NCBI GenBank assembly: GCA_963732155.1
Contig: CAVSYB010000012.1
Location: 124,001 to 188,000, forward strand
Source: Roseiarcus sp963732155
Lineage (GTDB): Bacteria; Pseudomonadota; Alphaproteobacteria; Rhizobiales; Beijerinckiaceae
Direction: 5' to 3'
DNA: 64,000 bases
A program made the position numbers and the translations under genes. Below are positions 35,057-43,237 of this stretch, one piece after another (the first letter of the stretch is position 1; each line of letters begins with the position of its first letter). The notes below the pieces were generated by a model that ran no database searches, was not told where the DNA came from, and was given only the letters and a program-made list of their open reading frames with translations.

Positions 35057-36169
35057 CTATGGCGCGACGCCCCAGATTTCCAAATAGTGTTTCTTATAAT
35101 CGTTGCCGGGGATGAAGGTGTTCTTGTCGCCGCCCTCGGCATGAATGTTGTCCTTGGTGACGAGGAACGGCGGCTGCACGAAGCCGCTGGGCGGCTGACC
35201 GTGAAAGGCGCGATTGAGCTCGTCGATCGCCTGGTAGGCCTGCAGCTCGATCGGTTCCGAAACCGTGACGACCTGGTATTGATCGCCTTTGCGGATGCGG
35301 TCGTAGGCCGAGCGGTTGCCGTCGGCGCCGATCAGCTTGGCCTGGTCGGTCGCGACGCCGCCGGCGCGCAGCACCGGAACGGCGAAGTCAAAATCGTTGT
35401 CGCCGACCGAGGTCGCATAGAACGGCAGGCCGAAGCGCTGAACCCAGCTCGTCGTCAACTGCGGCTGGCGCTGGGCCGCTTCGGAGGCCGGCGAGTTGAC
35501 ATATTCCAGCACCTTGCAGCCGCCGCATTTTTCGACCGCCGCCTTGGTCGCCATCGATTTGACCTCGGCGATCGCATATTCGTTGTGCGTGAGGATGACG
35601 ACGCGCGCCTTGCCGTCGGAATCGGCGATCGCCCATTGCGCTTCCGCCTTGCCGATCTCGCGCGGGTCTTCCTGGATATTGATGAACAGATTGAGGTCGG
35701 GCTGGGGACCCGGCAAACCGGCCGCATGGAGGCCGACGAATTTGACGCCCTGGGCGACCCCGGCGCGAATCGGATCCTTGAGGCTGGCGGCGTCGGCGAA
35801 CATCGCAATGCCGTCCGGTTTCAGCGCGATCGCCTGGTTCATGCCGGCGAGCCACGAGGTCGGGCTGCCCTTGCCATCGATCACCGTCACCTTCCAGCCG
35901 ACCTTCTCGCCGGCCTGTTTGATATAGACGCCGTAGAGATGCGAGATGTCGTTCTGCTCGTCGCCCGAGAGAAACACCACCGACTTGCCGGCGTCGGGCT
36001 TGGGCGCCGAAGTCGGCCCCTCCCATTTGGTCTGCGGGCCGGCGTAACGCTCGACATCCTTCTTGGCCTGATCCACGACGTCGTCGGCGCGAGCGGCCGA
36101 CGACAGCCCGACCGCCGCCATCGCGGTCAGCGCGCAACAGGCGAGCAGACTTCCCTTGATCGATCTCAT
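35057..36169 (-). CDS. Periplasmic sugar-binding protein of the ribose type
   Basis: A 370-residue secreted protein. It has a Sec signal peptide: basic MRSIK, a hydrophobic core about 8-22, and predicted cleavage after Ala-Arg-Ala28. The mature part is a type I periplasmic binding fold (Peripla_BP_4: KSVVFLSGDEQND at the start of the first lobe, then AMFADAASLKDPIRAGVAQGVKFVGLHAA). GAGGAGGAACG precedes the ATG. It presents the substrate to the permease-ATPase pair. Binding specificity cannot be read from sequence. It is preceded by the LacI gene with a 39-bp gap, so they are probably cotranscribed. Confidence 0.93.
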   Translation of the reverse strand: MRSIKGSLLACCALTAMAAVGLSSAARADDVVDQAKKDVERYAGPQTKWEGPTSAPKPDAGKSVVFLSGDEQNDISHLYGVYIKQAGEKVGWKVTVIDGKGSPTSWLAGMNQAIALKPDGIAMFADAASLKDPIRAGVAQGVKFVGLHAAGLPGPQPDLNLFINIQEDPREIGKAEAQWAIADSDGKARVVILTHNEYAIAEVKSMATKAAVEKCGGCKVLEYVNSPASEAAQRQPQLTTSWVQRFGLPFYATSVGDNDFDFAVPVLRAGGVATDQAKLIGADGNRSAYDRIRKGDQYQVVTVSEPIELQAYQAIDELNRAFHGQPPSGFVQPPFLVTKDNIHAEGGDKNTFIPGNDYKKHYLEIWGVAP

Positions 36170-36208
36170 TGACGTTCCTCCTCGTTGAATCCCGCGCTTT
36201 GCCCGTTC

Positions 36209-37255
36209 CTATCGACGCGGGACGGTTGATTGACTCGGGGCGGACTGGCCGCCGCAGCTCGAGCGAATGATCAGCCGCGGCGGCAAAACGATGCTTTCCG
36301 GCGCGCCGTTGGGCGCCATGATTCTTTTCAGGAGAAGTCTGGCCGCCTCCTCGCCGATCTGGCGCGCGCCGATGTCGACGGTGGTCAGCGCCGGGCGCGC
36401 ATGCGCCGCCTCCGGAATATTGTCGAAGCCGATCACCGCGCAGTCCTGGCCGGCGACGAGCCCGCGATCGCCGAGCCCGACGAGGACGCCGACGGCGCAA
36501 AGGTCGTTGTGGCAGATGATCGCCGTCGGGTCGCTCCGGCCGCCGATGAGCAAGCGCTCGACCGCCCGTTGGCCCTCCTCGCGGGTGGGCAGGCAATTGA
36601 CGATCGGTCCGACCGGCAGGCCGTGCCGCGTCAGCGTCTCGCGATAGGCTTGCGCGCGGTCGCGCGCCGGCGAAGCGTGCCGTCCGCCGCCGACGAACGC
36701 AATGCGACGGTGGCCGAGCTGGATCAGATGTTCGGTGGCCAGCCGCATGCCGAGGCGGAAGTCGGCGCCGACATGGTCATGGTTGCGCCGCCCGAGGCGA
36801 CGCAGGACCTGGACGACCGGCACATCGAACCGATGCAGACGCTCGACGATCTCCGGATCGGTTCCTTCCGCGGGGCACAGCAACAGCCCGTCGACGCGAT
36901 GCTCGCGCATCCGCTCGATGAAGCGGTCCTGACGCGCCGGCAACTCGCCGGTATTGGCGAGAAACGCCACCCAGCCGGCGCGATCGAGCGTTTCATCGGT
37001 TCCCGCCGTCAGTTCGGCATAGAACGGATTGGTGATTTCGCAGACGACGAGCCCGACGGTGTAGGTGTAGCGCGACCTGAGGTTGGCGGCGGCGCGATCA
37101 TAGACATAGCCGAGCGAGTCGATCGAGGACTGCACGCGCGCGCGGGTCGACGACGCGGCCAGCGGATTGTTGCGCAACACGAGCGACACGGTGGCGGGCG
37201 AAACGCCGGCGTGTTTGGCGATGTCCTTCAAGGTTATGCGCGTTCGCGTTCGCAT
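36209..37255 (-). CDS. LacI-family transcriptional regulator
   Basis: A 348-residue regulator and the first gene of the leftward operon. The N-terminal helix-turn-helix and hinge are clear (TLKDIAKHAGVSPATVSLVLRNN, then SIDSLGYVYDRAAANLRS). Residues about 65-340 form a periplasmic-binding-protein-like effector domain. It most likely represses its own operon and is released by the imported sugar or a metabolite of it. A LacI-type near-palindrome with central CG sits about 90 bp upstream of its start codon. Confidence 0.94.
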   Translation of the reverse strand: MRTRTRITLKDIAKHAGVSPATVSLVLRNNPLAASSTRARVQSSIDSLGYVYDRAAANLRSRYTYTVGLVVCEITNPFYAELTAGTDETLDRAGWVAFLANTGELPARQDRFIERMREHRVDGLLLCPAEGTDPEIVERLHRFDVPVVQVLRRLGRRNHDHVGADFRLGMRLATEHLIQLGHRRIAFVGGGRHASPARDRAQAYRETLTRHGLPVGPIVNCLPTREEGQRAVERLLIGGRSDPTAIICHNDLCAVGVLVGLGDRGLVAGQDCAVIGFDNIPEAAHARPALTTVDIGARQIGEEAARLLLKRIMAPNGAPESIVLPPRLIIRSSCGGQSAPSQSTVPRR

Positions 37256-37344
37256 TCCCGCCCGGCTCCGGCGCCCGCCGGTTCCGCCCTTAAATCGATC
37301 CGCTCTCGAACGCGAGGTCGCTTCGCGGTTGCGCGGATCGCTGA

Positions 37345-37360
37345 TTTAGATCGATCCAAA
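37345..37360. promoter_or_regulatory. Candidate LacI-family operator
   Basis: TTTAGATCGATCCAAA is a 16-bp near-palindrome (one mismatch per half) with the central CG typical of LacI-family operators. It lies in an AT-richer spot upstream of the lacI-type gene, where it would cover the operon promoter. Confidence 0.55.
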
Positions 37361-37529
37361 TTACCGCGCGCCGGCGCTTTGTCAAGATCGCCGGCGAGGC
37401 GGCAAACGCGCGCCCGCGGCGGCCAGCCGGCCGGAATTTCAGGATGTGGCGACGGATCGCCATCTTTGCGCCACGGCGTCGACAGCCATGAACGCTAGGG
37501 GCGGCGCGTGGCGCGCCGCCCGGCGGCGG

Positions 37530-37805
37530 TCAGTTTGGCAAGCAGCGATGGCCCATGGGGCCCAGATGCATTCCGAACGGACAAATCCTTCTGCGGACGA
37601 ACCACGAATCGGGGTGACAAACGCCGTTCGCCCCCTGCTGCGCGCCGGGCCCGCAAACGTTGCCGGCGGCCAGCTGAACCCCCGAGATCGAAGCGTCGAC
37701 GACCGGCGCCGGCAGAACCGCCGCCCCGGCGGCGGTGGCGGCCATAATCATCGCCAGGGCGCCAGCGATCGCCGCCTTCGCGCCAGCCAATTTACCTGAC
37801 AGCAT
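37530..37805 (-). CDS. Small secreted Cys/Gly-rich protein
   Basis: A 91-residue precursor. GGAGGAAAACC precedes ATG 37805. A signal peptide is evident (AGAKAAIAGALAMIMAATAAGA, about residues 7-29). The mature part has two short cysteine modules: NVCGPGAQQGANGVCHPD and ICPFGMHLGPMGHRCLPN. These Gly/Cys motifs resemble small alphaproteobacterial exported proteins with GCG-type repeats, probably folded by two disulfides outside the inner membrane. No function is known. It stands alone between the sugar operon and a glycosyltransferase gene on the other strand. Confidence 0.7.
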   Translation of the reverse strand: MLSGKLAGAKAAIAGALAMIMAATAAGAAVLPAPVVDASISGVQLAAGNVCGPGAQQGANGVCHPDSWFVRRRICPFGMHLGPMGHRCLPN

Positions 37806-38074
37806 GGTTTTCCTCCACGGTTGCTGCGACGGACCAAAAAAAGCACGACAAGTCTGAACGGCCCATGAAGCGCGTCGCGTCCCGGTTCGACGTCCGGGCC
37901 GCCGGACGGAGGTCCGACTCACGCTCATCCGCCGGCGCCGATTATGACCACGCGCGCGCGGCTGTCGGCAACCCCGATTTTTCGGGCGGCCCGTCAGCCG
38001 CCGAACGGCGACAGAGCGTCAGGCCGGTCCGGCTATTGGCGGCGAACGACTTCACGTTTATGAGGCGCGGGCAA

Positions 38075-39025
38075 ATGACGCAGTCACCGTCCGGACCCAG
38101 ATCGGAGAAGCTTCTCATCATCCGGCTTGGCGCGTTTGGCGACGTGCTGCAGTCCGAAGGCGCGATCCGCGACATTCGCGCCCACCATCCCGCCGCCTCG
38201 ATCGCCGTGCTCACCACGCGGCCATTCCAGAAGATCTTCGAGAAATGCCCGTGGGTCGATCGCCTTCTGATCGATCCGCGCGCGCCGCGTATTCGCATCG
38301 ACCGCTACCTGGGGTTGATCCTGACGGCGCGACGCGAAAAATTCGATTTCATCTACGATCTGCAAAACAGTCGCCGCACGCTTTCCTATCGCCGCTGGAT
38401 CCCCTCTCGCTGGTCGCAAAAGAACGAGCGCCAGTTGCAGGAATGGCAGCGCAAAATCGGCCGCCGTCTTTCGATCCTCGAGCGCATCAAGATTCAGCTC
38501 GAGCAGGCCGGCGTCGCGACGGCGCATACGCTGAAGCCGGACGTTTCGTGGATGGCGGACGATGTCGACGCGCTGCTTGCCCGCGCCGGGATCAGCGGCG
38601 ATTTCATCTTTCTCATCCCCGGCAGCTCGTCCAATCATCGCCATAAGCGCTGGCCCTATTACGCCGAACTGGCCGCCGCGCTTTTGGCCGAAGGCTTTGC
38701 GGTGGCGACCGCCCCCGGCCCCGACGAGATCGATCTGTGCCGCGCCTTGCCGGCCGCGCTGCTGCTGGATGACGGCAAGCCGCTCGACTTTTTCCAACTG
38801 GCGGGCGTGCTGCGGCGCGCGCGCTTCTTCATCGGCAACGATACCGGTCCGACGCACATGGCCGCCTATCTCGGCGCCAAGGGCCTCGCGCTGTTCGGCC
38901 CGCACGCCGAGGCGCGCGCCACCAGCCTCGATTCGTTCCTCAGCATCATCGAGGTGAAGAATCTCGGCGATTTGTCGTGGCGCGACGTGCTCGCGGCGAC
39001 GAAAGCCGCGCTGGCGCAGGGCTGA
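38075..39025 (+). CDS. Glycosyltransferase family 9 (heptosyltransferase-like) protein
   Basis: A 316-residue GT-B glycosyltransferase of the ADP-heptose:LPS type. The N-terminus KLLIIRLGAFGDVLQSEGAIRDIRAHHP is the family signature. The C-terminal half has FLIPGSSSNHRHKRWPYYAELAAAL and the nucleotide-sugar-binding FIGNDTGPTHMAAYLG. It acts at the inner membrane on lipopolysaccharide core or a related glycan; the exact sugar is unknown. The ATG at 38075 follows GAGGCG; a start 15 bases upstream lacks a binding site. No other LPS genes are adjacent. Confidence 0.9.
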   Translation: MTQSPSGPRSEKLLIIRLGAFGDVLQSEGAIRDIRAHHPAASIAVLTTRPFQKIFEKCPWVDRLLIDPRAPRIRIDRYLGLILTARREKFDFIYDLQNSRRTLSYRRWIPSRWSQKNERQLQEWQRKIGRRLSILERIKIQLEQAGVATAHTLKPDVSWMADDVDALLARAGISGDFIFLIPGSSSNHRHKRWPYYAELAAALLAEGFAVATAPGPDEIDLCRALPAALLLDDGKPLDFFQLAGVLRRARFFIGNDTGPTHMAAYLGAKGLALFGPHAEARATSLDSFLSIIEVKNLGDLSWRDVLAATKAALAQG

Positions 39026-39093
39026 CGGCGAACGGCGCGGGGTGAGGCCGGCCCAACTCGACAACAGGTCCGGCGGCGGCCCCGTTCTCTAAA

Positions 39094-39690
39094 ATGTTTC
39101 TTAATTGTTACGGGCGGCGGCGGCGGGGTCAGATTGCGCTCCTCGGCTCGCTCGCGGCGTGGCGGGGTCTGCCGACCTCGCCCGAATATTCGGCGAGCAA
39201 AGCGGGGCTTCGCGCGCTGGTTGAGGGGCTTCGCGCCCGCGTGCGGGCGGACGGCCTGGCGATCGCGCTTGTCGAGCCGGGATTCGTGGCGACGCCGATG
39301 TCCGATCGGCTGCGGACGCCCAAACCGTTCCTGATTTCGGCGGATCGCGCCGCGGCGATCATCGCCCGGCGGCTCGCCGCCGGCGCTCGAGAGATCGCGT
39401 TTCCGCTGCCGCTGGTGCTGCTCGAGCGTCTCCTGCTGGCGCTCCCACGCGGGCGGACCGCATCCCGGCGCGGTGGTGAACCGCGAAAGGGACGGACGCT
39501 CGAACGCCCGGCCGCCGCGCGCGAAGCGGGCCGCGCTCTGCCGCGCCGATTGACTTGCGGCGCGCGACGTGGTTCCAACGCGACGCGGCGCAAAATCCGG
39601 TGCGCGCCGGGGCGAACCATGAGAATGGCAAGGTCGAAACGGCTGACGACGACCCGACCCGCCGCCAAACAAGGCGGCGCGACGCCCTAG
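39094..39690 (+). pseudogene. Remnant of a short-chain dehydrogenase/reductase
   Basis: Residues encoded at about 39120-39450 match the C-terminal half of classical SDR enzymes: GQIALLGSLAAWRGLPTSPEYSASKAGLRALVEGLRARV with the catalytic Ser and Tyr-x-x-x-Lys, then VEPGFVATPM. The N-terminal Rossmann half with the TGxxxGIG motif is absent, and the frame then runs on as Arg-rich, non-protein-like sequence to 39690. It is therefore a 5'-truncated, decaying gene between the glycosyltransferase and asd. Confidence 0.7.
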
Positions 39691-39790
39691 TTTTGCCCCT
39701 CGGCTCCGGTTCCTCCCCCGGCGGGGGCGTCGAGGAACGGGCCCCGTCAGGGGCGAGGCGGGGGAATCCAGCAATTCAAGGAATCCCGAA

Positions 39791-40828
39791 ATGGCGGACT
39801 TCAAGGTCGCAGTGGTCGGCGCGACGGGCAATGTCGGGCGCGAGATGCTCGACATCCTCGCCGAGCGCCGTTTTCCCGCGAGCGAGGTCGTGGCGATCGC
39901 CTCGTCGCATTCGACGGGCCGTGAGGTGTCGTTCGGCGACCGGACGCTCAAGTGCAAGAACCTGGAGCACTATGATTTCTCGACGACCGACATTTGCCTG
40001 ATGTCGGCGGGCGGCGCGGTGTCGAAGGAATGGTCGCCGAAAATCGCCGCCGCGGGCTGCGTCGTCATCGACAACTCCTCCGCCTGGCGCATGGACCCCG
40101 ACGTGCCGCTGGTGGTGCCCGAGGTCAACGCCGCGGCGGCGAGGGGATTTGGCAAGAAGAACATCATCGCCAATCCCAATTGCTCGACCGCCCAGCTCGT
40201 CGTCGCATTGAAGCCGCTGCACGATCGGGCGAGGATCAAGCGCGTGGTCGTTGCGACCTACCAATCGGTGTCGGGGGCGGGCAAGGAGGCGATGGACGAA
40301 TTGTTCTCGCAAACCCGCGCGGTGTTCGTCTCCGATCCCGTCACGGCCAAGAAGTTTCCCAAGCGCATCGCCTTCAACGTCATTCCCGAGATCGACGTGT
40401 TCATGGAGGACGGGTTCACCAAAGAAGAATGGAAGATGGTGGTCGAGACCAAGAAAATTCTCGATCCCAAGATCAAGCTGGTCGCCACCTGCGTGCGCGT
40501 GCCGGTGTTCATCGGCCATTCCGAGGCGGTCGCGATCGAATTCGAGAACCCGATCAGCGCTGACGAAGCGCGCGAGATTCTGCGCGAGGCGCCGGGCTGC
40601 CTGGTGATCGACCGGCGGGAGCCGGGCGGCTATATCACCCCGCACGAGGCCGCCGGCGAGGACGCCACCTATATTTCGCGCATCCGCGAAGACCCGACGG
40701 TCGACCACGGCCTGGTTCTGTGGTGCGTGTCCGACAATCTGCGTAAGGGCGCGGCGCTCAACGCGATCCAGATCGCCGAGGTGCTGGTCAATCGCGGCTG
40801 GCTGAAGCCCAAGCAAGCGGCGGCTTAG
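39791..40828 (+). CDS. asd: Aspartate-semialdehyde dehydrogenase
   Basis: A 345-residue NADPH-dependent enzyme that reduces aspartyl phosphate to the semialdehyde, the branch point to lysine/diaminopimelate, threonine and methionine. The N-terminal nucleotide-binding GATGNVGREM (10-19), the active-site Cys131 (NPNCSTAQLV), and the substrate-binding CVRVPVFIGHSEAV with catalytic His are present. The length is normal. It appears monocistronic. A GC-rich inverted-repeat tract (about 39700-39760) lies upstream, after the SDR remnant. Confidence 0.95.
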   Translation: MADFKVAVVGATGNVGREMLDILAERRFPASEVVAIASSHSTGREVSFGDRTLKCKNLEHYDFSTTDICLMSAGGAVSKEWSPKIAAAGCVVIDNSSAWRMDPDVPLVVPEVNAAAARGFGKKNIIANPNCSTAQLVVALKPLHDRARIKRVVVATYQSVSGAGKEAMDELFSQTRAVFVSDPVTAKKFPKRIAFNVIPEIDVFMEDGFTKEEWKMVVETKKILDPKIKLVATCVRVPVFIGHSEAVAIEFENPISADEAREILREAPGCLVIDRREPGGYITPHEAAGEDATYISRIREDPTVDHGLVLWCVSDNLRKGAALNAIQIAEVLVNRGWLKPKQAAA

Positions 40829-41212
40829 ACGCCTTGCGCGACCGGTCGCCGAGTGCGGCCGCTTCGCGTCGGGCAAGATGCCTTCGCCGAATCGCGGTCT
40901 CGCGCAAGGGTCGGCCTGCCCGGCTTCGGACCGCCGACCCGCCGCGGTCACGGCGGCGTGGAAGGGCTGCGGTGAGAATTCTGCGGCGCGCGATGTCGCT
41001 TGCGATGCTGACGGCGAGCGCGTCGACGGAAACGACGACGACCGACGGCCATGAGGGCTTGCGCTGGCCGCGCTGGCGGCCGATTATTCGCCGGCTTTGA
41101 GCGGACGGCAAAAGCAAGTGACGGCGCGGCTTCTCGACCGGCGCGGCGTCATCTGCACGTTCGACGACGGCCCCTGAGGCGCGGGGACGCTGACATCGCG
41201 CGTTCCCGATTC
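40829..41212. other. Intergenic region without a supported gene
   Basis: A 384-bp GC-rich gap between asd and the converging repeat protein. Short open frames exist, one ending in the residues TFDDGP at about 41177, but none has a binding site or enough length to support a gene. No terminator-like hairpin with a T-tract was seen. Confidence 0.4.
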
Positions 41213-43237
41213 TCAGGCGAGAAGCTTCCAGGTCGAGGGCGTCGCGCTGCCGATGGCGGTCCAACTGCCGATCTTGCCGCCGGAGACGATGCCGATGTCC
41301 GTCGCGCCGCTCGTCGGGTCATGGATCAGCACGTCGCTCGTCGCGCCGCCCGTGTAATTGCCGACCGCGGCCTCGGTGAACCCGGCGGGAACCGAGATTC
41401 CGAGATTGATCGTCGCCATATACTGGCCATTCGTCATCTGCCAGGCCGACAAGGCGCCCGTCGAGCTTTCGAACAGCGGATCGTCGGTCCCGTTGCCGAG
41501 AAAATCGCCGGCGCCGAGATAGGTCGAGGTCGTGGGGATTGCCGGACCTGTGAGCGGAGTAGAGGCGGAAACCACCCCGTTCTTCATCTGCCAGTCGAGC
41601 AGCTTCCCCGTCGAGCTGTTCTCCCAGAGAATGTCCGAGACGCCGTCGCCGGTGAAGTCGCCGACGCCGAGAATAGTCCAGCCGGCGCCGGGCCCGGCGA
41701 TCACCCGCGACGAGGCGACGGCGTCGTCGCGCACGGTCCAGATCATCGCGTCGCCCGACGTCGAATTGTACCACAGCACGTCGGATTGGCCGTCGCCGTT
41801 GAAGTCGCCGGTCCCGGCGATCGTCCACTTGGTCGACGGCGCCTCGGTGCCGAGGACATTGCTCGCCGAATACGTCCCGTCGCTGAGGTCCCATTCCGTA
41901 ACCTGGCCGGAAGTGGCGTTCTGCAGCAGCACGTCGGACGTTCCGTTGCCCGTGAAATCGCCGGTTCCCACGAAAATGGAGCCGGCCGGGACGGCCGCGA
42001 TGTCCTGCGAGGAGCTGAACGCCCCGTTGGCGATCGACCAATCGTTCAGTTCGCCGCTCGACGTATCGACCCACAGCGCGTCGGAAGTCCCGTCATTGTT
42101 GAAGTCGTCGACCGTGTTGTGGGCGAGCTTCTTCTGCCAGCCCACGACGAGATCGCCGTTGGCGTCCTGCGACAGCGTGAAATTCGAGGCGTTGTAGTCG
42201 CCGGTCACGCTGAAATCGGCGACCGCCGCGCCGCTTGCGTCGTCGATCGTCACCTGGCCGCTCCCAGCGCCGCCGGCGTAGGTCACATAGTCGCCCGCCG
42301 CATCGGCCACGCTTTGGAAGTCGATCGTGTCGGTCCCGGTGAAGCCGCTGACGGGAGCGCCGATGTAGGTGCCGACGGCGAGGTCGACCTGGCTCGGCGC
42401 GGTCGGCAGGGCGAGCGTTCCGGTCGACGGGCCGGTAACGAAGAAGGTCTCGCTGAGCAGCTTGTGGGCGGCGCTGTACGCCGCGTCATAGGCGACGTAG
42501 GGCTCGCCGGAGACGCCGGTGACGTCGAGGTCGTAGGCGCGCGCAATTTTCGCCAGCAGATCGGCGTCGCTCGTCACCTCGGCCTGCGACAGATCGAGCA
42601 CGGGCGTGCTGGCGTCGGTCAGAATGATCGACCCGATCGTCGCGCCGCCCTGCTCCACCGCCTCGATCGTCTCGATGGCGCTGCTGAAATCGGCGGCGGT
42701 GTCGCGGATCGAAAACCCATTGAGCTTTTCCAGCGCGAGCGGGTCCGTCTCGACGGCGGCGACCGAAAACGCCGCGGTGTTTGGCGCGACGGTGATCGCG
42801 TCGATATGCCCAATGTCCGCCTCGATCGCGTCGAGGTCGGCCTCGACGCCCGCCGGCTCGGCGGAGATGTTGAAGCCGCCGTCGATCTTGTCGAGGACCG
42901 CCTCGTCCGCGATGAAGCTCGCGGCGGGCACGGTGACGATCGCGCCGGTCGACCGGATCGCATCGATAGGACCGGAGTCGGCCTCGATGGCGGCGAGGCC
43001 GGCCTCGATGTTCGCCGCCGTGTCGGCGATGTCGAAACCGCCGGGAAGCGCGTTGAGCGTCGCCTCCTCGCTCTCGAACTGGGCGACCGTGACGGTTGTC
43101 GGCGCCACGCCCAGCCGCACCGCGACTTCGTTGGTCGAACCGATCGCCTTCACATTGAAGGTGTCGCCCACGAAATTTCCGACGAGATCGACGACCACGA
43201 CCGCCGCGCCGTCGTGCAGCAGCGTCAGCTTGGTCAT
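41213..43237 (-). CDS. C-terminal part of giant repeat protein, with FG-GAP-like repeats
   Basis: A 674-residue reading frame from ATG 43237. It is probably not a separate gene but the continuation, after a one-base frame change near 43245, of the beta-repeat protein upstream. The first part has Asp/Ala-rich helical repeats (IEADSGPIDAI, IEADIGHIDAI). The last 250 residues contain about five FG-GAP/VCBS-like repeats of some 45 residues with Ca-binding-type loops (GDFNGDGQSDVLWYNSTSG, GDFTGDGVSDILWENSSTG). Such C-termini occur in secreted adhesins. No stand-alone ribosome-binding site supports an independent start at 43237. Confidence 0.75.
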   Translation of the reverse strand: MTKLTLLHDGAAVVVVDLVGNFVGDTFNVKAIGSTNEVAVRLGVAPTTVTVAQFESEEATLNALPGGFDIADTAANIEAGLAAIEADSGPIDAIRSTGAIVTVPAASFIADEAVLDKIDGGFNISAEPAGVEADLDAIEADIGHIDAITVAPNTAAFSVAAVETDPLALEKLNGFSIRDTAADFSSAIETIEAVEQGGATIGSIILTDASTPVLDLSQAEVTSDADLLAKIARAYDLDVTGVSGEPYVAYDAAYSAAHKLLSETFFVTGPSTGTLALPTAPSQVDLAVGTYIGAPVSGFTGTDTIDFQSVADAAGDYVTYAGGAGSGQVTIDDASGAAVADFSVTGDYNASNFTLSQDANGDLVVGWQKKLAHNTVDDFNNDGTSDALWVDTSSGELNDWSIANGAFSSSQDIAAVPAGSIFVGTGDFTGNGTSDVLLQNATSGQVTEWDLSDGTYSASNVLGTEAPSTKWTIAGTGDFNGDGQSDVLWYNSTSGDAMIWTVRDDAVASSRVIAGPGAGWTILGVGDFTGDGVSDILWENSSTGKLLDWQMKNGVVSASTPLTGPAIPTTSTYLGAGDFLGNGTDDPLFESSTGALSAWQMTNGQYMATINLGISVPAGFTEAAVGNYTGGATSDVLIHDPTSGATDIGIVSGGKIGSWTAIGSATPSTWKLLA

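Noticed and set aside
40980..41177. Open frame ending in TFDDGP, a polysaccharide-deacetylase-like motif
   Set aside because: The motif is directly followed by a stop, nothing else matches a deacetylase, and no start or binding site is present.
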